From Clostridia bacterium (GTDB lineage: Bacteria > Bacillota > Clostridia > Oscillospirales > CAG-382), in NCBI GenBank assembly GCA_017560085.1, contig JAFYPA010000089.1:62001-126000 (forward strand): DNA of 64,000 nt, given 5' to 3'. Made by a program: the position numbers and the translations under genes. Under the pieces are notes generated by a model, which was not told the DNA's origin, ran no database searches, and saw nothing but the letters and a program-made list of their open reading frames with translations. The number at the start of each line of letters is the position of its first letter. The first letter of the stretch is position 1. Positions 58,623 through 64,000 of this stretch are shown one piece after another.

Positions 58623-60608
58623 TCAATGCATTCTGAAGTCTATCGCATAGGGAATCGGGTATTCGGCAAGGACTTCCTTGTCGGAAATTTCAGATTCTGC
58701 GACGCCTCGCTTTGCGGCAAGCTCCTTTTTATAGAGCATTACCCAGATGTTTGAGATTGCGTATTCGCCCTCGCGCACGTCCTCAACTATGAGGTCCTTG
58801 TTTATGTAGGTCTTTGCTTCCTCGTATCTGTCGGCACAGACAAGGCACTGACCGACGTACATTTTCATTCTGCCGTTTGATTTCATTACGGCTTCGCAGG
58901 AATTGTAGAAGTCAATAAAGTCGTTATAATGCTCGCACTTGATTGCGGCTTCGCCGAACTTTATTGCAAGAGGAATGTACGTGGGATTGTGCTTTACGGC
59001 ATCAAAAATGAAGGCATAACCCTTTTCGAATTCCTCGCGGACGTTTATGCAGAGAAGTCCGAGGGCAGCGAGATTATAGTATTCCTTTTTAGCCTCCACC
59101 GATTTTGTGAGGTATTCAAAGGACTTTTCGTAGTCGAGGTTTGCGTATGCGTTTACGCCGAGGATGTAGTAGTCGAAATAGGTTTTCTCCGTTTTACCTT
59201 CTATGACGGTCTGCCACATTTTGTTGTAGATAAATGCCGTTTTGTCGTTACCGAGGCTTTCTTTGCCGTCGAGGATGTCGAGATAGTATTTTTCGTTTTC
59301 GCCGATGCTTTCTTCGGGAAATTCGCAAAGAGGATGGAATTTTTCGCCTCTGAGCTTTTCTTCGAGGTAACCCTTACCGCAACCGTAGTATTCGAGGGGC
59401 ATAACCTCATCCGCGTCGAACCAGGCGTTATTGTCCAGCTTATCGGGGACGATTGCGTCTATTTTTGCGCAGATTTCGTTGTAGTCACCATCGTTTGAGC
59501 CGAGGTCTATGCCGAAGTATTCCTCGTTCCAGGAAAGCTCTGTTTCCGCATCCACAAGGAAGTGCTCGAACTGTGTTTTGCAAAGTCCCGCCTGAATTTC
59601 AAGGTAGTCACGGACTCCTTCTCTCCCGGCGTTACCGAGGGTCTGCATATCGGTTGTTTCGTTCTTGTTGGTGAGCCATCTGTTCCAATGGTAGCCGCCG
59701 GGCTCCTTGCCCCAGAGGAAGGTCTTTCTGCCCTGAAGGAGCGGATCGGAGCACTGGAGAAGTCCTCTGCCGTCGGCTTCAAGTCCCGACACCCACTTTT
59801 TGTTCTGCTTGGGGATATCATAGAAATAGTCGATGGCAATTTTGGAGTTTCTGGCGTAGGAAATATCAACGCCCGCACTTGTTACGGGGACATCTATTTT
59901 GGAGATTCTGTAGCCACCCTCACGGTAGGAGGTTACGAAGGTTTTGTTTGTGGGGACGAAAACTCTTGTGTCCTTTGTTTCCTCAACGGCGATGTTTGAC
60001 CACCAGTACATATAGGTGGACTCGTTCCTTGTGTTCTTTACGGTGATGTGGATAAGGAGCCTTTCATCCCTTAGGGTTGCTTCTATGCAGTAGATGAGAC
60101 CTCTGATTTCCTCGTATTCGTACATACGGAGAATGTCGTTGCCCTTTTTTCCCACAACTTTCCTTGCGAACATATTGTCGCAGGTGAAATAGGTATGACC
60201 GCGGACACCGATATTCCATTCGACACCGCCCGCAAACCAGGCGTTACGCAATGCGAGATTTGCGAATATAAGGGAATCGTTTTTGTAAACAAGGTCGCGC
60301 TTCATTTTTTTATCGTAAAGAGACCATAGTCTTCCGCCGAGTGCGGGGATGAATTCGGCACGGAGATATTCGTTTTCAAGTATTGCCGCATTGTACTCAC
60401 GGATTTCGAATTTTCTGTCGTAGCTGTTCTGCATTGTGTACGGAAGAATGGAGGCAACCATACCCGAGCCGAAATTTGCTCCGTCGCCATCCTCCATGGA
60501 ATCCTCGCAGATAAAGAACGGAACTGCGGAGGGCTTCTGGATATCGGGAATTGTACTTCCGAGGCCTAAATTTGTGCTGTCAAGCTTTATTTTTTCGAAT
60601 TTCAACAT
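58623..60608 (-). CDS. DUF5107 domain protein with TPR-like repeats
   Basis: Start ATG 60606-60608 (MLKFEKIKLDSTNLG) behind GAAAGGA; the longer frame to 60710 has no site. 661 residues. The N-terminal DUF5107-like part, which I recall as galactose-mutarotase-like (about 35-330), has LGGRLWSLYDKKMKRDLVY, NAWFAGGVEWNIGVRGHT and WGKEPGGYHWNRWLT. Residues 470-640 contain helical TPR-like repeats (YDYYILGVNAYANLDYEKSFEYLTKS). No signal peptide. Such proteins often sit with AraC regulators and glycosidases; this one faces an AraC gene at 60797 across an 86-bp promoter region. Confidence 0.7.
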   Translation of the reverse strand: MLKFEKIKLDSTNLGLGSTIPDIQKPSAVPFFICEDSMEDGDGANFGSGMVASILPYTMQNSYDRKFEIREYNAAILENEYLRAEFIPALGGRLWSLYDKKMKRDLVYKNDSLIFANLALRNAWFAGGVEWNIGVRGHTYFTCDNMFARKVVGKKGNDILRMYEYEEIRGLIYCIEATLRDERLLIHITVKNTRNESTYMYWWSNIAVEETKDTRVFVPTNKTFVTSYREGGYRISKIDVPVTSAGVDISYARNSKIAIDYFYDIPKQNKKWVSGLEADGRGLLQCSDPLLQGRKTFLWGKEPGGYHWNRWLTNKNETTDMQTLGNAGREGVRDYLEIQAGLCKTQFEHFLVDAETELSWNEEYFGIDLGSNDGDYNEICAKIDAIVPDKLDNNAWFDADEVMPLEYYGCGKGYLEEKLRGEKFHPLCEFPEESIGENEKYYLDILDGKESLGNDKTAFIYNKMWQTVIEGKTEKTYFDYYILGVNAYANLDYEKSFEYLTKSVEAKKEYYNLAALGLLCINVREEFEKGYAFIFDAVKHNPTYIPLAIKFGEAAIKCEHYNDFIDFYNSCEAVMKSNGRMKMYVGQCLVCADRYEEAKTYINKDLIVEDVREGEYAISNIWVMLYKKELAAKRGVAESEISDKEVLAEYPIPYAIDFRMH

Positions 60609-60796
60609 AATAAATCTTCCTTTCGGATTTATATAATCTTCTGATTTTATTTTACACTCTTGCTTCTGCTTTTTAAATGTACAATACCACGATTTTTTTG
60701 TAAAAAACAACTGTGTTTATAAAAGGTTTACAGGTAATTAAAGCATTTTCTTTGTGAAATAAATATAATAATAAAAAAGTACAGAGAGGTGATTTT

Positions 60797-61588
60797 ATGA
60801 CAAGCAGGGACTCGTTATCCTTTGATATATACGGTATTACCACCTGCACGGAAAAGCACGAGGGTGCGGGATTTGACTTTCGCAACAGGTGCAGAGCCAT
60901 TGACGGCTTTGTATTATTCACCGACGGAGAAGCGGAGCTTGATATTGTCGGTGAGGAAAAGCTTTGTGTAAAAAAGGGTGATTTTATTATCTTCAATCAG
61001 GGTGACAACTACCGCTTTTACGCTGAAAAGCCCTGCTCGTACATCACCTGCGGATTTATGCTTGACTTTAAATCGGGAAACAAGACTAAAGCTTTGCCGA
61101 GGATGATCAAGTGCACGGATGAGCAATTTTCCAGAATCGACCTTCTTGCCAAGGAATGGGGTGTCAGCAGATACGACAGTGAAATGTCCTGCAGAATCGG
61201 CATTATGGCGTTTTATCTCGATTTATTCCGTGCGACGGCTAACAAGGAGCTTTCCGATAACGACCCCGCCATAAAGCTTGCGATTGACTTCCTCCACGGC
61301 AACTTCAAGCGTAACTTCAAGACGGAGGAAATTGCAAGATTCTGCTCGCTCAGTCCTTCATATCTTCGTTCAAGGTTTTCCGAGAAAATGGGAATGACGC
61401 TTACCGAATACCGTGACAGGCTTCGTATCAAGGCGGCAAGGGAGCTTTTGTCCGGCGGCGAATTCAGCATTAAGGAAACGGCTATGGAGCTCGGATTCTG
61501 CGATGTTTACCATTTCTCGAAGTTTTTTACAAGGTATGCGTACACCACTCCCGCAAGGTTTGCGAAGGAGAAAAGGCATCTGGGATGA
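60797..61588 (+). CDS. AraC-family transcriptional regulator
   Basis: 263 residues. Residues 1-110 form the cupin ligand domain (FVLFTDGEAELDIVGEEKLCVKKGDFIIFNQGDNY). Residues 165-258 hold both helix-turn-helix units (FKTEEIARFCSLSPSYLRSRFSEKMGMTLTEY and IKETAMELGFCDVYHFSKFFTRYAYTTPARF). The C-terminal family motif is intact. Divergent from the DUF5107 gene, so it is the likely regulator of that glycan gene set. Confidence 0.92.
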   Translation: MTSRDSLSFDIYGITTCTEKHEGAGFDFRNRCRAIDGFVLFTDGEAELDIVGEEKLCVKKGDFIIFNQGDNYRFYAEKPCSYITCGFMLDFKSGNKTKALPRMIKCTDEQFSRIDLLAKEWGVSRYDSEMSCRIGIMAFYLDLFRATANKELSDNDPAIKLAIDFLHGNFKRNFKTEEIARFCSLSPSYLRSRFSEKMGMTLTEYRDRLRIKAARELLSGGEFSIKETAMELGFCDVYHFSKFFTRYAYTTPARFAKEKRHLG

Positions 61589-61597
61589 ATATATAAA

Positions 61598-61625
61598 AAA
61601 TCGACCTCCGTTGGGAAGTCGATTT
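61598..61625. terminator. Bidirectional terminator at 61.6 kb
   Basis: AAATCGAC (61598-61605) pairs with GTCGATTT (61618-61625), with extra inner pairs. CTTTTTTG follows on the plus strand and a T-rich stretch on the minus strand. It ends both the AraC gene and the converging SLH/beta-helix gene. Confidence 0.82.
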
Positions 61626-61635
61626 CTTTTTTGCT

Positions 61636-64000
61636 TTATTCGGTTTCAAGAGGTGGCAGGAAGTATGCCTTTGCGTTTTTGTCGCCCGAGGTTTCTTTTA
61701 TAAAGTCGAGGATGTTCGAGTTATACTTACTGCTTGTTCTGTAGAGCATCGAGCCGAATTCGCCGTTGTAATACTGGATGAATGTGTTGGAATCACACAC
61801 GGGAGCCCACGCCTCATCCCCTGCGGCTACCGCCATAAGGTAGTATTTCGACAGAGCGAAAATATTGTTCTTGAGGGTATAATTGTATGCCTCGTTGTAG
61901 GTATTCCATCCCTTGATTGCGGTTGCGGCATTTTTGTCGGGACGCTGGTCGCCGAAGCCGAAGCCCGTTCGCATTATGATGTTGCCGGAGATTTCCACGT
62001 TTTCCATCATATGAGTTACGCCTTCGTTTGGCTCAGCAAAGAAATACTCGACGGGATAGGTCGTATCGGTGATTACGTTGTTGGTGTACTTTATATTTTT
62101 CATCGTGAGATTTAAGCCCTCACCGTTAGAGTACTGATGCGTTACACCCGCATCGTAGACCTGAGTAATGTAGCAATTATCCACAATGTAGCCGTCACAG
62201 GAGCCGTAGACCTCGACTGCATTACCGTATCTCGATAAGGTATCCGTTCTGAACCAGGAGCCGCCTATGAAGTAGAATTCACAGTTCTGAACGACAAGAT
62301 TCCTGATTGTGCCCGCACCTATTGCGTGGGCACCCGTGTATTTAAAGCAAATGTTGTCTACAAGAATATCGTTTGTCGCTTTTATGATATGGTCTCTCGG
62401 GGAAACTTCGATGGAATCAAAGCGCTTACCGGGGTTTCCGAGGTCGGAGCGGAGGTACAGATAACCCGTATCGTTTGTCGGAGTTTTAACGTCGTGCCAC
62501 ATTGTGAGGTCCTTGTCGAGATCCCATAGGTCACCCGCAAGGAAGTCGGGGCGTCCCTTGATTCGCTTTTCGCTCCAGGCTTCGCCGTTGTTGAACACCA
62601 CAAGACCTACATCGTGGGTAATGGGTGTTGTGAGCTTCCATACATTGGGAACATCGGTTGACTCCCAGTTGGATGCGCCTGCGAAGTTTGCGGGAGATGC
62701 TGTCAGAATAGGCTTTGCTCCCGTACCGTAGCTTGAGTAGGTTACGCCTTCAACCGCGGTAAATGTGCCTCTGAAGGTATCGCCTCTGTTGAAGAATACG
62801 GCATCACCGGGGTCAAGCTCGAGATTCTTCAGCGCTTCGATTGTCCTTTTTGGGTTTTCCGGGGTTCTGCCGCTGTTTTTATCGTCACCGTTGGATGCAA
62901 AGTAATAGCGTGCTCCCCAGACATCAACATCGGTTTCGGTGGATTGGATTTCTACTATTCTCACCATTTCCCTATTTTCGACCTCGGCAAGCTTTTTTTC
63001 TCCGAGGGCGTACTCTTCGTCAGACGGGGGAACTTCAATTTGAGTGTAATCCTTATATACAAGCTTGTATTCGTTGCTGTTCTTTTCTCTGTAATATGCG
63101 AAGGCACTGCTTGCGGTTATGATGTCCTCATATGCCCACATTTCTCTTGTTGCATCGGCGAAGGTCAGCTCGGTCTCGGATGCGAATGAAGTTTTGTTCT
63201 TGTCGTAAAGAGCATTTATAAAGGAAGCCGCCTGAGCTCTGGTTATGTATTTGTCAGGAAGGGCATTGAAATTTTCGGTAAAGCTTCCGTTTTTTGCGGA
63301 ATCGGGAACTTTTATTGTGGACTTGAGAAGGATATCGAAGAATTCATCTGCTGTGATATAGTCCTCGGGGGAAAGCTTATTTCCGAAGGCGGACAAAAGT
63401 CCTATGCTTTCGCAGTAGGCTACAAAGCCGTAGTACCACTTCCCTTTTGATACATCGGTAAATCTTGTGGTTCCTTCAAAGCCTTCGGCTTGTTCGTTTC
63501 CGAGAAGTCTTGCTGTTACGGCGCAGACCTCTGCCTTTGTCATATATCTTGATGCACCGAAGGTTCCGTCATCGTAGCCCTCCATATAGGGTGCGCTGAC
63601 AACGGTTTCGTCGGGGATATCCGTGTGGAATGTAATGCCGTGGATGTATGCTCTCATATCCTTGTCAACATTCTGCACATTGACTCTTCCGAAGGGATAG
63701 ACATGGAAATGGTCGAGAAAATGTTTATTTTCGGGGTTTAGATATTTAAGAGTCGGGATTTCCACCACGGTACAACGCCAGCCACCGCTGTATGTATCGG
63801 TACGGATATGCTTTGACTGTGCTCCGCCCACTATTTCGCCGTTGTGTGATGCGATATAGATTGTGGGGGCGGTTACATCGTCGTATACATTTTCGTATTT
63901 ATAGAAAATTGTAACGTATTTATACAGGTCGAGGTCGATTTTTTTATTCTGGACGTTCGCTCCGTAGTTATCAAGAGCGAGGATACCCTTGTTTTCCGAG
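61636..64000 (-). CDS. Surface SLH-domain, parallel beta-helix protein (5' end beyond window)
   Basis: The frame is open from the right edge (64000) to the stop at 61636, so the N-terminus is missing; a GTG at 63831 is internal. Three S-layer-homology modules follow one another, with YDDGTFGASRYMTKAEVCAVTARLL, DVSKGKWYYGFVAYCESIGLL and KYITRAQAASFINALY. Next come YYFASNGDDKNSGRTPENPKRTI and a right-handed beta-helix (NILVDNICFKYTGAHAIGAG, NGYIVDNC-like rungs). SLH domains bind the cell wall, so this is a displayed polysaccharide-degrading or binding protein of unknown substrate. The signal peptide should lie upstream of the window. Confidence 0.8.
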   Translation of the reverse strand, partial: SENKGILALDNYGANVQNKKIDLDLYKYVTIFYKYENVYDDVTAPTIYIASHNGEIVGGAQSKHIRTDTYSGGWRCTVVEIPTLKYLNPENKHFLDHFHVYPFGRVNVQNVDKDMRAYIHGITFHTDIPDETVVSAPYMEGYDDGTFGASRYMTKAEVCAVTARLLGNEQAEGFEGTTRFTDVSKGKWYYGFVAYCESIGLLSAFGNKLSPEDYITADEFFDILLKSTIKVPDSAKNGSFTENFNALPDKYITRAQAASFINALYDKNKTSFASETELTFADATREMWAYEDIITASSAFAYYREKNSNEYKLVYKDYTQIEVPPSDEEYALGEKKLAEVENREMVRIVEIQSTETDVDVWGARYYFASNGDDKNSGRTPENPKRTIEALKNLELDPGDAVFFNRGDTFRGTFTAVEGVTYSSYGTGAKPILTASPANFAGASNWESTDVPNVWKLTTPITHDVGLVVFNNGEAWSEKRIKGRPDFLAGDLWDLDKDLTMWHDVKTPTNDTGYLYLRSDLGNPGKRFDSIEVSPRDHIIKATNDILVDNICFKYTGAHAIGAGTIRNLVVQNCEFYFIGGSWFRTDTLSRYGNAVEVYGSCDGYIVDNCYITQVYDAGVTHQYSNGEGLNLTMKNIKYTNNVITDTTYPVEYFFAEPNEGVTHMMENVEISGNIIMRTGFGFGDQRPDKNAATAIKGWNTYNEAYNYTLKNNIFALSKYYLMAVAAGDEAWAPVCDSNTFIQYYNGEFGSMLYRTSSKYNSNILDFIKETSGDKNAKAYFLPPLETE

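Overview
The window is chromosomal DNA of an endospore-forming, Gram-positive member of the Clostridia, probably an uncultured gut-type Oscillospirales/Ruminococcaceae-like lineage (the lineage is an inference). The spore calls rest on a complete spoIIIAA-AH operon plus spoIIGA-sigE. The sepF-ylmGH-divIVA-ileS-lspA order and the mraZ-led division cluster are typical Firmicutes arrangements. Base composition is moderate, ribosome sites are strong AGGAGG/AAAGGA types, and sigma-A promoters have near-consensus TTGACA/TATAAT boxes with 17-bp spacers. I see no insertion sequence, prophage, CRISPR array or plasmid gene, and no gene-free stretch longer than about 300 bases.

Region 1 (1-10233, all minus strand) is a cell-division and translation block: a prolipoprotein, miaA, a HlyD-like membrane protein, a YggS PLP protein, sepF, yggT, ylmH, divIVA, ileS, lspA and rluD (cut by the window edge). 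Region 2 (10512-25353) is accessory carbohydrate metabolism. It holds two tandem sialidase-like beta-propeller genes, an acetyl-esterase-like hydrolase, a GH28-like protein, a DUF4838 protein, an EamA transporter, an orphan glycyl radical enzyme facing an AraC regulator, gap (GAPDH), a SanA/YdcF protein, an in-frame fusion of two duplicated TIM-barrel sugar epimerases and a HAD phosphatase. Region 3 (25589-30294, plus strand) is a hydrolase, a membrane-anchored MurF-like ligase and ddl from one consensus promoter, then galE from another.

Region 4 (30405-40396, minus) is a reduced dcw cluster: mraZ, rsmH, an FtsL-like gene, a PASTA penicillin-binding protein, mraY, ftsW, murG, ftsQ and ftsZ. 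It contains no murC/D/E/F and no ftsA. The ftsZ frame has an in-frame TAA right after the GTPase core, with 37 further sense codons preserved behind it. Region 5 (40669-49351) is the sporulation block: a peptidoglycan-binding/SpoIID-like gene heads the spoIIIA operon, with divergent spoIIGA-sigE. Region 6 (49392-64000) holds a GHKL/LytTR two-component system coupled to a sugar epimerase, a GH29 fucosidase, tRNA-Arg(ACG), a 1-phosphofructokinase, an HTH-L-serine dehydratase fusion, a GH-like protein, a DUF5107/TPR protein, an AraC regulator and a surface SLH/beta-helix protein (cut by the window edge).

Together the division genes (SepF, FtsZ, FtsW, PBP, MurG, MraY) and the sporulation genes (SpoIIGA processing SigE, which in Bacillus turns on spoIIIA) form a morphogenesis core, flanked by glycan-degrading islands each with its own regulator. 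The items most worth a second look are the XRE-serine dehydratase fusion, the interrupted ftsZ, the epimerase duplication-fusion, the heptamer-plus-hairpin repeats, and the periodic repeats upstream of mraZ.
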